Positions 27,087-36,686 of a DNA stretch of 64,000 nucleotides are shown in pieces (position 1 is the first letter of the stretch; each line of letters starts with the position of its first letter). The notes below the pieces were generated by a model. It was not told the origin of the DNA and did no database searches. It was given only the letters and a program-made list of their open reading frames with translations. A program made the position numbers and the translations under genes. Source of the DNA: Prevotellaceae bacterium (lineage in GTDB: Bacteria > Bacteroidota > Bacteroidia > Bacteroidales > Muribaculaceae); NCBI GenBank assembly GCA_021772015.1, contig JAETNS010000011.1, positions 1 through 64,000 of the forward strand, in the 5' to 3' direction.

Positions 27087-27457
27087 TACTGCGATGTTGT
27101 GTAAATTGATTTTAACAAAGTTTAACTCTGAATTGGCGGCGTGACTGGCGGAATAGAGCGGTTTTTTGTGGGTTGTTTCGGAAAAAATGACGAACTTTGC
27201 ACCTGATTTATAAGCCTCTGTCTCCGGCAGACGCGCCCGAGGATTCTTGCAATGGAGCCGAAAGGGATTGAAGCGACGAGGCAATGGCTTGAAAATTAAA
27301 GACTTTGATGTCACTTGCGGTTCCGAGGTACTTCTCGCCTCCCTTGCTGGGGAGCCTTTGCGGGAAGCAGTGAGGGATCGGAAGTTTTGGCGTTGAGTCT
27401 AAATCAAAACATAGAGATCGATAAATAAACCATAATATTAACCGTTAACTTCAGGAC
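27087..27457 (+). other. Spacer before rpsN, with a weak promoter
   Basis: These 371 bases hold no gene. A box gaactttg (27192-27199), one base off the -7 consensus, with TTG at 27173-27175 and TTTTG at 27165-27168, may restart transcription of the second half of the ribosomal operon. No terminator was seen after the preceding gene, so read-through may also feed rpsN. Confidence 0.45.
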
Positions 27458-27727
27458 ATGGCAAAAGAATCAATGAAAGCCCGCGAAGTGAAGCGCGCGA
27501 AGCTCGTCGCCAAGTACGCCGCCAAGAAGGCCGCCCTCAAGGCTGCCGGTGACTACGAGGCCCTCCAGCTTCTTCCCAAGAACGCGTCGAGCGTGCGCCT
27601 CCACAACCGTTGCTCCATCACCGGCCGTCCCAAAGGCTACCTCCGTCAGTTCGGCATCTCGCGTATCCAGTTCCGCGAAATGGCTTCTGCAGGCCTTATC
27701 CCCGGTGTGAAGAAGGCAAGCTGGTAA
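27458..27727 (+). CDS. rpsN: 30S ribosomal protein S14 (zinc-free form)
   Basis: S14 (uS14) sits in the 30S head. The 89-residue product is the long, zinc-independent type: it has the conserved [20 protein letters not shown] and [16 protein letters not shown] but no four-cysteine zinc ribbon. It begins the second half of the split ribosomal operon. Confidence 0.97.
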   Translation: MAKESMKAREVKRAKLVAKYAAKKAALKAAGDYEALQLLPKNASSVRLHNRCSITGRPKGYLRQFGISRIQFREMASAGLIPGVKKASW

Positions 27728-28050
27728 GCTCCGCGGACAAACCCTGACATCGCGCGAGGGGAGCGCAAGGCGCCCGCCTCCGTCAGAAAAAGCCCTGCCC
27801 GGCCTACGTGCAGGAGATCATCCGGGTAAGCCCAGTTTCTGCGGGACCCCCCGGACAGCAATCCCGGCCGCCCGCCGCAGGGCCGCGAAAATGATCCCGA
27901 AAGGGAGTTTCCCCGTCATCCCACGGGATGAGAGGAGCAGTTTCCGCGCTTCAAACCAGTCCGGTAGGTGTCTGGACGACATCCCGGCGCATTTTTCAAA
28001 TTTTAAATACTGACGGGCCTCCCCGTCGAGTTTAAAACAACCAAACAACA
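27728..28050. other. Long GC-rich spacer between rpsN and rpsH
   Basis: In most bacteria these genes are nearly adjacent; here 323 bases separate them. The stretch has a small palindrome tcatccc-ac-gggatga (27916-27931) and an open minus-strand frame of 87 codons (27818-28081) that runs into rpsH and resembles nothing I know. No terminator with a T run and no clear promoter were seen. Confidence 0.5.
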
Positions 28051-28449
28051 ATGACAGATCCAATAGCAGATTATCTGACAAGATTGAGGAATGCCATCAA
28101 GGCCAACCACCGCGTGGTCGAGATCCCGGCCTCCAACCTCAAGAAGGAGATCACCAAGATCCTTTTCGAGCAGGGCTATATCCTCAACTACAAGTTCATT
28201 GAAGGTGAGACCCCTTCGGGCACCATCAAGGTCGCCCTCAAGTATGACCCCGTAGACCGCGTCAACGCCATCAAGGGCCTCAAGCGTGTCAGCCGTCCCG
28301 GCCTCCGCCAGTACTGCGGCTACAAGTCTATGCCCCGCGTCCTCAACGGCCTCGGTATCGCGATCCTTTCAACTTCGAAGGGCGTGATGACCAACAAGAA
28401 GGCTGCCGAGGAAAAGATCGGCGGCGAAGTTCTGTGTTACGTTTATTAA
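28051..28449 (+). CDS. rpsH: 30S ribosomal protein S8
   Basis: S8 (uS8) binds the central domain of 16S rRNA and in E. coli represses the spc operon. The 132 residues have MTDPIADYLTRLRNAIKANH, the middle GLKRVSRPGLRQYCGY and the closing ILSTSKGVMTNKKA, EVLCYVY. A strong Shine-Dalgarno for the next gene follows. Confidence 0.98.
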   Translation: MTDPIADYLTRLRNAIKANHRVVEIPASNLKKEITKILFEQGYILNYKFIEGETPSGTIKVALKYDPVDRVNAIKGLKRVSRPGLRQYCGYKSMPRVLNGLGIAILSTSKGVMTNKKAAEEKIGGEVLCYVY

Positions 28450-28454
28450 TCGAA

Positions 28455-28460
28455 AGGAGG
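28455..28460 (+). promoter_or_regulatory. Strong Shine-Dalgarno before rplF
   Basis: AGGAGG lies 10 nt before the rplF ATG, only the second perfect match seen in the window besides the one before rplW. Confidence 0.7.
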
Positions 28461-28470
28461 AAACAGCAAT

Positions 28471-29028
28471 ATGTCACGTATAGGTAAAGCCCCCATCGAA
28501 GTACCCGCAGGCGTAACCATCGATATCGCCAAAGACAACGTGGTCACCGTCAAAGGTCCCAAAGGAACCCTCGTTCAGGCCGTGAACCCTGAGTTTGAGA
28601 TCAAGCTCGAAGACGGCCATCTCCATATCAACCGTCCCACAGACGACCGCGAGCACCGTGCCCAGCACGGCCTTTACCGCTCGCTGCTCCATAACATGGT
28701 TGTCGGCGTTTCGACCGGCTACCGCAAGGAGATGGAGCTTGTCGGCGTAGGTTACCGCGCATCGGCCACCGGCCAGGTGCTCGAGCTCTCGTTGGGTTAC
28801 TCCCACGCCATCTTCATCAAGCTTCCCCCCGAGATCAAGGTCGAGGCCAAGTCGGAGCGTAACAAGAACCCCCTGATCATCCTCGAGAGCGACGACAAGC
28901 AGCTCCTGGGCCAGGTGTGCGCCAAGATCCGCTCCCTCCGCAAGCCCGAACCCTACAAGGGCAAAGGTATCAAGTTTGTTGGCGAGGTTATCCGCCGCAA
29001 GAGTGGCAAGACCGCCGGTGCCAAGTAA
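28471..29028 (+). CDS. rplF: 50S ribosomal protein L6
   Basis: L6 (uL6) lies near the factor-binding site. The 185 residues have MSRIGKAPIEVPAGVTI, the duplicated alpha/beta fold with LVGVGYRASATGQVLELSLG, and the RNA-binding KPEPYKGKGIKFVGEVIRRK. It lies 21 nt after rpsH, within the spc cluster. Confidence 0.98.
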   Translation: MSRIGKAPIEVPAGVTIDIAKDNVVTVKGPKGTLVQAVNPEFEIKLEDGHLHINRPTDDREHRAQHGLYRSLLHNMVVGVSTGYRKEMELVGVGYRASATGQVLELSLGYSHAIFIKLPPEIKVEAKSERNKNPLIILESDDKQLLGQVCAKIRSLRKPEPYKGKGIKFVGEVIRRKSGKTAGAK

Positions 29029-29062
29029 ACATAAGTTGAACCTACATCGACTGTAAGAAAAA

Positions 29063-29404
29063 ATGATCTCCAAGCAGCAAAGAAGAAATAAAATCAAGGC
29101 GCGCATCCGTGGCCGCATCTCCGGCACAGCCGCGCGTCCCCGCATGACCGTTTTCCGTTCCAACAAGCAGATCTACGTGCAGCTTGTCGACGACCTCAAA
29201 GGTCAGACCCTCGTAAGCGCTTCCTCGAAGGGCATCGCTGAAGGGACAAAGACCGAAATCGCCGCCAAGGTCGGAAAGGTCATCGCAGAGAAGGCTATCG
29301 CCGCAGGCTATCCCGAAGTTGTTTTCGACCGCAACGGCTACCTTTTCCACGGCAGAGTTAAATCATTGGCTGACGCGGCTCGCGAAGGCGGACTTAAATT
29401 CTAA
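29063..29404 (+). CDS. rplR: 50S ribosomal protein L18
   Basis: L18 (uL18) binds 5S rRNA. The 113 residues have [40 protein letters not shown] and the closing [26 protein letters not shown]. It ends 6 nt before rpsE. Confidence 0.97.
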   Translation: MISKQQRRNKIKARIRGRISGTAARPRMTVFRSNKQIYVQLVDDLKGQTLVSASSKGIAEGTKTEIAAKVGKVIAEKAIAAGYPEVVFDRNGYLFHGRVKSLADAAREGGLKF

Positions 29405-29410
29405 ACGACA

Positions 29411-29929
29411 ATGGTAAACAAGAACAACCGAGTTAAGACAACCAACGACATAGAACTCAAGGACCGTCTGGTGGCCATCAACCGTGTCACCAAGGTGACA
29501 AAGGGCGGACGTACCTTCACTTTCGCCGCCATTGTCGTGGTCGGCAACGAAGACGGAATCATCGGCTGGGGCCTTGGTAAGGCCAATGAGGTGCAGGCTG
29601 CCATCGCCAAGGGCGTTGAGTCTGCGAAGAAGAACCTCATCCGCGTGCCTGTCCACAAGGGAACAATCCCCCACGAGCAGATAGCCAAGTTCGGCGGTTC
29701 AGAGGTGCTCCTCAAGCCTGCCAGCCACGGTACCGGCGTTAAGGCCGGCGGCGCCATGCGTGCCGTTCTCGAGAGCGTCGGCATCACCGACGTGCTTGCC
29801 AAGTCCAAGGGCTCGTCAAACCCCCACAACCTGGTGAAGGCTACCATCGCCGCCCTCGGCGAGATGCGTTCCCCCGCTCAGGTCGCCCAGAACCGAGGCA
29901 TCTCCGTCAATCAGGTATTCAACGGCTAA
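29411..29929 (+). CDS. rpsE: 30S ribosomal protein S5
   Basis: S5 (uS5) takes part in decoding accuracy and mRNA unwinding. The 172 residues have [40 protein letters not shown], and [21 protein letters not shown] single-copy core gene, with rpmD 19 nt downstream. Confidence 0.98.
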   Translation: MVNKNNRVKTTNDIELKDRLVAINRVTKVTKGGRTFTFAAIVVVGNEDGIIGWGLGKANEVQAAIAKGVESAKKNLIRVPVHKGTIPHEQIAKFGGSEVLLKPASHGTGVKAGGAMRAVLESVGITDVLAKSKGSSNPHNLVKATIAALGEMRSPAQVAQNRGISVNQVFNG

Positions 29930-29948
29930 CCCCAGGAAACCAACAGAA

Positions 29949-30128
29949 ATGGCACAGATTAAAATCAAGCAGATAAAGAGCCGCATCGGCGCTCCCGCAG
30001 TGCAGAAGCGCACCCTCGACGCCCTCGGCCTCAAGAAAATGAATCACGTGGTTGTCAAGGAAGACACCCCCTCCGTGATGGGAATGGTAAACCGTGTTCG
30101 TCATTTGGTAGAAGTGACCAACGCTTAA
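29949..30128 (+). CDS. rpmD: 50S ribosomal protein L30
   Basis: The 59-residue product starts [20 protein letters not shown], then has [20 protein letters not shown] and ends [10 protein letters not shown], a complete uL30. It lies 19 nt after rpsE and 25 nt before rplO, its normal place in the spc operon. It is short but the reading frame, start and stop are clear. Confidence 0.97.
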   Translation: MAQIKIKQIKSRIGAPAVQKRTLDALGLKKMNHVVVKEDTPSVMGMVNRVRHLVEVTNA

Positions 30129-30153
30129 TCAATATCTCAAGCATTCAGCAATT

Positions 30154-30603
30154 ATGGATTTAAGTAACTTAAAACCCGCCGTGGGCTCCACGACCCGCAG
30201 CACCCGTATCGGTCGCGGTCCCGGCTCTGGCAAGGGTGGAACTTCTACCCGTGGACACAAGGGCGCGAAGTCGCGTTCCGGCTACAAACGCAAGATCGGT
30301 TTTGAAGGTGGTCAGATGCCCCTCCAGCGCCGTCTCCCCAAATTCGGTTTCAAGAACATCAACCGTGTGGAATACAAGGCCATCAATCTCGATGTCATCG
30401 AGGCTCTCGCCGCAGCGAAGAACCTGGAGAAGATCGGGCTTGAGGAATTCCGCGCAGCCGGGTTCATCAACCGCAAGCAGCTGGTGAAGGTTCTCGCCAA
30501 CGGCGCTGTGACACGCGCGCTCCAGGTTGAGGCCAACGCTTTCTCGGCTGCCGCCGAAAAGGCCATCACCGAAGCCGGAGGCTCCGTATCCAAAGTGAAG
30601 TAA
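30154..30603 (+). CDS. rplO: 50S ribosomal protein L15
   Basis: L15 (uL15) is a late-binding 50S protein. The 149 residues have the Gly-rich loop [40 protein letters not shown] and [16 protein letters not shown]. It lies directly before secY, as in most bacteria. Confidence 0.98.
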   Translation: MDLSNLKPAVGSTTRSTRIGRGPGSGKGGTSTRGHKGAKSRSGYKRKIGFEGGQMPLQRRLPKFGFKNINRVEYKAINLDVIEALAAAKNLEKIGLEEFRAAGFINRKQLVKVLANGAVTRALQVEANAFSAAAEKAITEAGGSVSKVK

Positions 30604-30635
30604 TCTCTCCCAACAGCTTTAAAGCACCCCAATAA

Positions 30636-31985
30636 ATGAAATTCGTTCAAACCCTTAAAAACATCTGGACTATCCAGGAGCTGCGTCAGCGACTTACCAT
30701 CACGGTGCTGCTGGTGCTGGTTTACCGTCTGGGGTGTTATGTTGTCCTGCCGGGCATCAACCCCGCCGACCTTGAAGCCCTCACCAACTTCACCAACAAG
30801 ACCGGTCTGATGCAGCTTCTCGACATGTTCTCGGGAGGTGCCTTCTCTCAGGCCTCCATCTTCGCCCTCGGTATCATGCCCTACATCACTGCGTCCATCG
30901 TGATACAGCTTGCAGGCATGGTGTTGCCTTCTTTCCAGAAGATGCAGCGCGAAGGTGAGAGCGGCCGTCAGAAGCTCAACCAGTACACCCGTTACCTTAC
31001 CGTGCTGATCCTCCTGGTCCAGGGTCCCGCCTATCTTTACAACCTGAAGGCTCAGATTGTAAACGCCGGTGGAACCAGCGACATGGGAATCTGGATGGTG
31101 ATGTTCCTGACGGTGATCCTCGCCGCAGGCTCGATGTTCATCATGTGGCTTGGCGAGCGTATAACCGACCGTGGTATCGGCAACGGTATCTCGTTCATCA
31201 TCCTCGTGGGTATCATCGCCCGCCTGCCGATGTCGCTCGTCTATGAGTTCACAAGCCGTCTTCCCGGATCGACCGGCTCCGAAGGCGGTCTGATCATGTT
31301 CATCGTCGAGATCGTGCTGCTCTTCGCCGTTACTGTCGGAGCCGTGCTGCTCGTCCAGGGAACCCGCAAGGTGCCTGTGCAGTATGCAAAGCGCATCGTC
31401 GGCAACCGCCAGGTAGGTGGTGTGCGCCAGTACATCCCCCTGAAGGTGAACGCTGCCGGTGTGATGCCGATCATCTTCGCCCAGGCAATCATGTTCATCC
31501 CCTTGACCCTCTCCGGCTTCGGAGCGCGTGAGGGAGCTACCGGCTTCTTCGCCACCTTCGCCGATATCAACGGGTTCTGGTACAACTTCGTGTACTTTAT
31601 CCTGATTGTAGCCTTCACTTACTTCTACACTGCCATCACGGTGCGTCCTACCCAGATGGCTGAGGACATGAAGCGCAACAACGGATTCATCCCTGGAGTG
31701 AAGCCCGGCAAGAAGACCGCTGAATACCTCGACTCGATCATGTCGCGTATCACTCTGCCGGGATCTATCTTCCTCGGCATCGTGGCTATCCTGCCGGCGT
31801 TCGCGCGCCTGTTCGGCATCAGCCAGAACTTCGCGCAGTTCTTCGGTGGGACATCGCTGCTGATCATGGTCGGTGTCGTCCTCGACACCCTCCAGCAGAT
31901 CGAGTCTCATTTGATGATGCACCATTACGACGGCCTGATGAAGGACGGCAAGATCAAAGGTCGCACGACCGGATCCGCCTATTGA
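30636..31985 (+). CDS. secY: Protein translocase subunit SecY
   Basis: SecY is the channel of the Sec translocon. The 449 residues contain ten membrane segments, the plug-region signature SGGAFSQASIFALGIMPYIT, and the cytosolic loop GERITDRGIGNGIS. The later ITVRPTQMAEDMKRNNGFIP and PGKKTAEYLDSIMSRITLPG are also typical. It lies 32 nt after rplO and works with SecDF encoded at 4173-7085. Confidence 0.98.
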   Translation: MKFVQTLKNIWTIQELRQRLTITVLLVLVYRLGCYVVLPGINPADLEALTNFTNKTGLMQLLDMFSGGAFSQASIFALGIMPYITASIVIQLAGMVLPSFQKMQREGESGRQKLNQYTRYLTVLILLVQGPAYLYNLKAQIVNAGGTSDMGIWMVMFLTVILAAGSMFIMWLGERITDRGIGNGISFIILVGIIARLPMSLVYEFTSRLPGSTGSEGGLIMFIVEIVLLFAVTVGAVLLVQGTRKVPVQYAKRIVGNRQVGGVRQYIPLKVNAAGVMPIIFAQAIMFIPLTLSGFGAREGATGFFATFADINGFWYNFVYFILIVAFTYFYTAITVRPTQMAEDMKRNNGFIPGVKPGKKTAEYLDSIMSRITLPGSIFLGIVAILPAFARLFGISQNFAQFFGGTSLLIMVGVVLDTLQQIESHLMMHHYDGLMKDGKIKGRTTGSAY

Positions 31986-32086
31986 TCCAGACCATCCGAT
32001 ACTCAACGCCCGCTGCCGGAGAAGCCCTCACGCGGTTTCTCCGACAGGGGGTTGAACTCTGAAATTCCGACCCTTTCAAGAACCAG

Positions 32087-32869
32087 ATGATTTACCTCAA
32101 GACACCTGACGAGATCGAAAAGATGCGCCGCGCCTGCGAGCTGACCTCCCTCACCCTGGGAGAGGTCGCAAAACTCGTCCGTCCCGGCACCACGACTCAT
32201 CAGCTTGACACCGTTGCCCGCGAGTTCATCGTCAAGAATGGCGGCCGTCCGGCCTGTCTGGGCTATGGCGGTTTCCCCGCGACGCTGTGTATCGAGGTCA
32301 ACGAGACCGTGGTACACGGTTTTCCGTCGACCTATACCCTGCGTGAAGGCGACATCGTCGGCGTGGACCTTGTTGTCGAGCTTGACGGTTACAATGGTGA
32401 CATGTGCTACACCTTCCCTGTAGGAGATGTGGCTCCCGAAGTCATGGATCTCCTTCGGACTACGAAAGAATCGCTTTACAAGGGTATCGACGCTTGTCGC
32501 GAAGGTCATCGCCTTGGTGACATATCAAACGCCATACAGACCTATTGTGAGAAGCACGGTTACTCGGTAGTCAGGGAGATGTGTGGCCACGGCATCGGCC
32601 GCAAGATGCATGAGGACCCTGAAGTCCCCAACTTCGGGCGGCGAGGCACAGGCCCGCTGATCAAGAACGGTCTTTGCATTGCCATCGAGCCTATGATCAA
32701 CCTGGGAGGCCGCAATATCGTGATTGAGGCTGACGGCTGGACTTGCCGGACCCGTGACCGCAAGCCTTCGGCTCATTTCGAGCACACCGTGGCGGTCAAC
32801 TACGGGCAGACCGAGATTCTGACCTCCTTCGAGCCCGTGCGTGAAGCCCTCGGTGACAAATTCATCTGA
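32087..32869 (+). CDS. map: Methionine aminopeptidase type I
   Basis: This enzyme removes the first methionine from new proteins. The 260 residues show the pita-bread metal ligands: the two Asp in [19 protein letters not shown], His in [12 protein letters not shown], Glu in [12 protein letters not shown], Glu in FEHTVAVN. It lies after secY with a 101-nt spacer, before infA. Confidence 0.97.
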   Translation: MIYLKTPDEIEKMRRACELTSLTLGEVAKLVRPGTTTHQLDTVAREFIVKNGGRPACLGYGGFPATLCIEVNETVVHGFPSTYTLREGDIVGVDLVVELDGYNGDMCYTFPVGDVAPEVMDLLRTTKESLYKGIDACREGHRLGDISNAIQTYCEKHGYSVVREMCGHGIGRKMHEDPEVPNFGRRGTGPLIKNGLCIAIEPMINLGGRNIVIEADGWTCRTRDRKPSAHFEHTVAVNYGQTEILTSFEPVREALGDKFI

Positions 32870-32912
32870 AGTTCAGTTAGAGAATAAAGACAGAAAACCA
32901 GACAGAAACCAT

Positions 32913-33131
32913 ATGTCAAAGCAATCTGCTATCGAACAAGACGGCGTAATCCTCGAAGCCCTCTCAAACGCGATGTTCCGCGTGGAGCTTGAGAACGGTC
33001 ATGAAATCACTGCCCATATCTCGGGCAAGATGCGCATGCACTATATCAAGATCCTCCCCGGCGACAAAGTAAGGGTGGAGATGTCGCCTTATGACCTCTC
33101 GAAGGGTCGAATCGCGTTCCGTTACAAATAA
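32913..33131 (+). CDS. infA: Translation initiation factor IF-1
   Basis: IF-1 blocks the A site during initiation. The 72-residue OB-fold protein has [40 protein letters not shown] and RIAFRYK at the end, the full length of the family. The start at 32913 was chosen over an in-frame start 24 codons upstream that lies within the end of map. Confidence 0.97.
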   Translation: MSKQSAIEQDGVILEALSNAMFRVELENGHEITAHISGKMRMHYIKILPGDKVRVEMSPYDLSKGRIAFRYK

Positions 33132-33170
33132 GAAAAAACGAACCATCAATAATTCCAAAACGAATTCACA

Positions 33171-33287
33171 ATGAAAGTCAGAGCTTCCATCAAGAAGCGT
33201 TCCGCCGACGACAAGATCGTCCGTCGCAAGGGCCGCCTCTATGTGATCAACAAGAAAAATCCCAAAAACAAACAGCGCCAGGGATAA
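33171..33287 (+). CDS. rpmJ: 50S ribosomal protein L36 (zinc-free form)
   Basis: The 38-residue product starts [20 protein letters not shown] and ends [12 protein letters not shown]. The four zinc ligands of the usual bL36 are missing, as in other Bacteroidetes. It lies 39 nt after infA, its normal place. It is followed by a 162-nt spacer that contains a small gaaacc/ggtttc hairpin (33370-33389). Confidence 0.95.
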   Translation: MKVRASIKKRSADDKIVRRKGRLYVINKKNPKNKQRQG

Positions 33288-33449
33288 CATGCGTTAATCC
33301 GGGAAAACCGGCGGCGGTTTGTCAGGATATTGCCGGGGATTCCGCGCAAGCGCTCCCCACACAGGCAATGAAACCGCGTGAAAGGTTTCCGAATCCCGCT
33401 GATTTTTGTTATTTTCGCGTTAAAATTTCAAGACTCAACCAAAGCATTT

Positions 33450-33830
33450 ATGGCAGTAAGAATCGTGGGAGTTGACCTCCCCCAGAACAAACGGGGCGAA
33501 ATCGCCCTGACCTACATCTTCGGCATCGGCCGTTCGGCCGCTAAGACCATCCTGGAGAAAGCCGGTGTAGACGTGAACATCAAAGTGAAGGACTGGACTG
33601 ATGCCCAGGCTGCGCAGGTTCGCGAAGTCATCCAGGAAAACTACAAGGTAGAGGGTGACCTCCGCAGCGAGATCCAGCTCAACATCAAGCGACTCATGGA
33701 CATCGGCTGCTACCGTGGTATCCGCCACCGTAACGGTCTGCCCGTACGCGGTCAGTCGACCAAGAACAACGCCCGTACCCGCAAGGGACGCAAGAAAACC
33801 GTCGCTAACAAGAAGAAAGCCACTAAATAA
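33450..33830 (+). CDS. rpsM: 30S ribosomal protein S13
   Basis: S13 (uS13) makes inter-subunit bridges and contacts the P-site tRNA. The 126 residues start [20 protein letters not shown] and have [15 protein letters not shown] and [20 protein letters not shown], with a basic tail. The start at 33450 agrees with homologues; 24 upstream in-frame residues do not. Confidence 0.98.
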   Translation: MAVRIVGVDLPQNKRGEIALTYIFGIGRSAAKTILEKAGVDVNIKVKDWTDAQAAQVREVIQENYKVEGDLRSEIQLNIKRLMDIGCYRGIRHRNGLPVRGQSTKNNARTRKGRKKTVANKKKATK

Positions 33831-33851
33831 CGAATACCCCAAGAAAGTATC

Positions 33852-34241
33852 ATGGCAAAGAAAACAGTCGCAGCCAAGAAGCGCAACGTCAAGGTTGACG
33901 CCGCCGGCCAGCTTCACGTTCACTCCTCATTCAACAATATCATCGTGTGCTTAGCCAACAGCGAGGGACAGGTGATCTCATGGTCATCCGCAGGCAAGAT
34001 GGGCTTCCGCGGATCCAAGAAGAACACCCCCTACGCCGCCCAGATGGCTGCCCAGGATTGCGGCAAGGTCGCTTATGACCTCGGCCTGCGCAAGGTGAAA
34101 GCCTACGTCAAAGGTCCAGGCAACGGCCGTGAATCGGCCATCCGTACCGTGCATGGTATGGGTATCGAGGTGACAGAGATCATCGACGTTACTCCGCTGC
34201 CCCACAACGGTTGCCGTCCTCCCAAACGTCGTCGCGTATAA
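33852..34241 (+). CDS. rpsK: 30S ribosomal protein S11
   Basis: S11 (uS11) lies on the 30S platform. The 129 residues have [40 protein letters not shown] and the closing [18 protein letters not shown]. It lies 21 nt after rpsM; a 146-nt spacer without a gene follows. Confidence 0.98.
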   Translation: MAKKTVAAKKRNVKVDAAGQLHVHSSFNNIIVCLANSEGQVISWSSAGKMGFRGSKKNTPYAAQMAAQDCGKVAYDLGLRKVKAYVKGPGNGRESAIRTVHGMGIEVTEIIDVTPLPHNGCRPPKRRRV

Positions 34242-34387
34242 TCCACCTTTCCACGGCAGAAATCAACATCTGGCGTTCCCGGGCATCCAGTGCTGCTCCG
34301 ATTGCTGATGGTTCACCACGGCCCCCGCGCCGTAAGGAGCAACCTGCGCCGGAAACCCATTAACCTTTTTTAAAGTTAAAGACACAA

Positions 34388-34993
34388 ATGGCTAGATATA
34401 TAGGTCCCAAGACCAAAATCGCACGCAAATTTGGCGAACCCATCTTCGGCGAGGACAAGATCCTGAGCCGTCGCAACTTCCCTCCAGGCCAGCACGGCCA
34501 GAACCGTCGCCGCAAGACTTCAGAGTACGGTGTCCAGCTGCGCGAGAAGCAGAAGGCGAAATACACTTACGGTGTGCTCGAACGTCAGTTCCGCAACCTC
34601 TTCGAGAAAGCGTCCTCGATGAAGGGTATCACCGGTGAGATCCTCCTCCAGCTCCTCGAAGGGCGCCTTGACAACGTCGTTTATCGTCTCGGCATCGCCA
34701 AGACCCGCGCCGCCGCCCGTCAGCTCGTGCTCCACAAGCATGTCACTGTCAACGGCCAGGTGGTGAACATCCCTTCCTTCGCCGTGCAGCCCGGAATGGT
34801 TGTCGGTGTCCGTGAGAAATCCAAATCTCTGGAGGTTATCGCCGACTGCCTTGCCGGCTTCAACCACAGCAAGTACCCCTGGCTCGAATGGGACGAGTCA
34901 ACCAAGAGCGGCAAACTGCTTCATGTCCCCACCCGCGAGGACATTCCTGAAAACATCAAGGAGCAGCTCATCGTCGAACTCTATTCTAAGTAA
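34388..34993 (+). CDS. rpsD: 30S ribosomal protein S4
   Basis: S4 (uS4) starts 30S body assembly and, in E. coli, represses the alpha operon. The 201 residues have [40 protein letters not shown] and an S4 RNA-binding domain with [20 protein letters not shown]. The N-terminal zinc-binding cysteines found in some S4 proteins are absent. Confidence 0.98.
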   Translation: MARYIGPKTKIARKFGEPIFGEDKILSRRNFPPGQHGQNRRRKTSEYGVQLREKQKAKYTYGVLERQFRNLFEKASSMKGITGEILLQLLEGRLDNVVYRLGIAKTRAAARQLVLHKHVTVNGQVVNIPSFAVQPGMVVGVREKSKSLEVIADCLAGFNHSKYPWLEWDESTKSGKLLHVPTREDIPENIKEQLIVELYSK

Positions 34994-35013
34994 TCCGTTA
35001 AACACCAAGATCC

Positions 35014-36006
35014 ATGGCTATTTTAGCATTCCAAAAACCTGACAAAGTCGTAATGTTGGAAGCCAACAGCTTCTACGGCAAGTTTGAGTTCAAGCCTTTG
35101 GAACCCGGCTATGGTATCACTGTGGGCAACGCCCTGCGTCGAGTGCTTCTCTCCTCGCTCGAAGGTTATGCCATCTCCGCCATCAAGATCGACGGCGTGA
35201 AACACGAGTTCGATACCATTCCCGGCGTCAAGGAGGATGTGACCAATATCATCCTCAACCTCAAGAAGGTGGACCTCAAGCAGGTGACCGAAGATGCCGA
35301 GACTGAGAAAGCTTCCATCCATGTGTCGGGTCAGGAGGTGTTCAAAGCCGGTGACATCGGAAAAGCCCTTTCAGGCTTTGAAGTCCTCAACCCCGAGGAA
35401 GTCATCTGTCACTTGGATCCCGACGCGAGTTTCAACCTCGAGGTGACGATCAACAAGGGCCGCGGCTGGGTTCCCGCCGACGAGAACCAGCTGGAGATCT
35501 CCGATATCCAGACCCTCGCCATCGACTCGATCTATACCCCGATAAAGAACGTCAAATACGCTGTTGAAAACTTCCGCGTCGATCAGAAGACCGACTACGA
35601 GAAACTCATCATCGAGATAACCACCAACGGCTCCATTCTCCCCAAGGACGCTCTCAAGGAGGCCGCCAAGATACTGATCTACCATCTGATGCTCTTCTCT
35701 GACGACAAGATCACTATCGAGACCACCGAGACAGACGGTGCCGAGGAATTCGATGAGGACGCTCTCCACATGCGCCAGCTCCTCAAGACGAAGCTGGTAG
35801 ACATGGACCTCTCGGTCCGCGCTCTCAACTGCCTCAAGAGCGCCGAAGTCGAGACTCTCGGCGAACTGGTTGTCTTCAACAAGACAGATCTGCTGAAATT
35901 CCGCAACTTCGGCAAAAAGTCCCTGACGGAACTCGACGAACTGCTGGCCAACCTCGGCCTGTCGTTCGGCATGGATATTTCCAAATACAAACTCGACAAA
36001 GAGTAA
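35014..36006 (+). CDS. rpoA: RNA polymerase subunit alpha
   Basis: Alpha is the scaffold on which RNA polymerase assembles. The 330 residues have the N-terminal dimerisation domain ([37 protein letters not shown]) and the C-terminal DNA-binding domain ([23 protein letters not shown]-like [20 protein letters not shown]). It lies 20 nt after rpsD and 16 nt before rplQ. Confidence 0.98.
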   Translation: MAILAFQKPDKVVMLEANSFYGKFEFKPLEPGYGITVGNALRRVLLSSLEGYAISAIKIDGVKHEFDTIPGVKEDVTNIILNLKKVDLKQVTEDAETEKASIHVSGQEVFKAGDIGKALSGFEVLNPEEVICHLDPDASFNLEVTINKGRGWVPADENQLEISDIQTLAIDSIYTPIKNVKYAVENFRVDQKTDYEKLIIEITTNGSILPKDALKEAAKILIYHLMLFSDDKITIETTETDGAEEFDEDALHMRQLLKTKLVDMDLSVRALNCLKSAEVETLGELVVFNKTDLLKFRNFGKKSLTELDELLANLGLSFGMDISKYKLDKE

Positions 36007-36022
36007 AAACTGAACAACAACG

Positions 36023-36517
36023 ATGAGACACAATAAAAGCTTCAACCACCTGTCGCGCAAGAAGGCCCATCGCGACGCCCTTCTTGCCAACATGACCATC
36101 TCCCTTATCAAGCATAAGAGGATATTCACCACTCTGGCCAAGGCAAAAGCTCTGCGCGTATACGCCGAGCCCCTGATCAACCGTGCCAAGGAAGACTCCA
36201 TGGCCAACCGCCGCCTGGTGTTCTCCTACCTCCAGAACAAGGAAGCCGTCACCGAGCTCTTCCGCGAGATCTCCCAGAAGATCGCCGACCGTCCCGGAGG
36301 CTACACCCGCATCCTCAAGACCGGCAACCGTCTTGGTGACAACGCCAAGACCTGCTTCATCGAGCTTGTCGACTACAACGAGAACATGCTCAAGGACAAG
36401 AAGACCGAGAAGAAGGGCCGCACCCGCCGTTCCCGCAAGTCTTCCTCCACCGAGGCCGCCGCACCCGCCGCTGAAGCTCCCGTACCCGTACCCGCCGAGG
36501 AACCCAAAGCCGAATAA
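36023..36517 (+). CDS. rplQ: 50S ribosomal protein L17 with Ala/Pro-rich tail
   Basis: L17 (bL17) lies near the tunnel exit. The core at 1-120 has [40 protein letters not shown] and [20 protein letters not shown]. About 35 residues beyond the core form a tail rich in Ala, Pro and Glu ([20 protein letters not shown]) after a basic stretch, unlike the short E. coli protein. It is the last gene of the ribosomal block. Confidence 0.96.
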   Translation: MRHNKSFNHLSRKKAHRDALLANMTISLIKHKRIFTTLAKAKALRVYAEPLINRAKEDSMANRRLVFSYLQNKEAVTELFREISQKIADRPGGYTRILKTGNRLGDNAKTCFIELVDYNENMLKDKKTEKKGRTRRSRKSSSTEAAAPAAEAPVPVPAEEPKAE

Positions 36518-36562
36518 GAAGCAATAATGGGTATTATCATTAGATAGTACCGATATATGATA

Positions 36563-36591
36563 GACACCCGCATAATTATTATGTGGGTGTC
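36563..36591 (+). terminator. Terminator of the alpha operon
   Basis: A 12-bp stem (36563-36574 with 36580-36591, one G-U pair, 5-nt loop) lies 45 nt after rplQ. The T run after it is weak. Confidence 0.65.
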
Positions 36592-36686
36592 ATCGTATTG
36601 TAAACGTCCTTTATAGTAGAGATAAACCCGTTATTCCGCGTTGCCTGTTTGACAAATGATGGAGTGATATAAAAATAATTTGAGAC

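Noticed and set aside
30312-32006. Long antisense open frame of 564 codons over rplO and secY
   Set aside because: It mirrors well-supported genes on the plus strand and arises from their GC-rich codon pattern; the translation has highly charged, His/Asp-rich composition with no family features.
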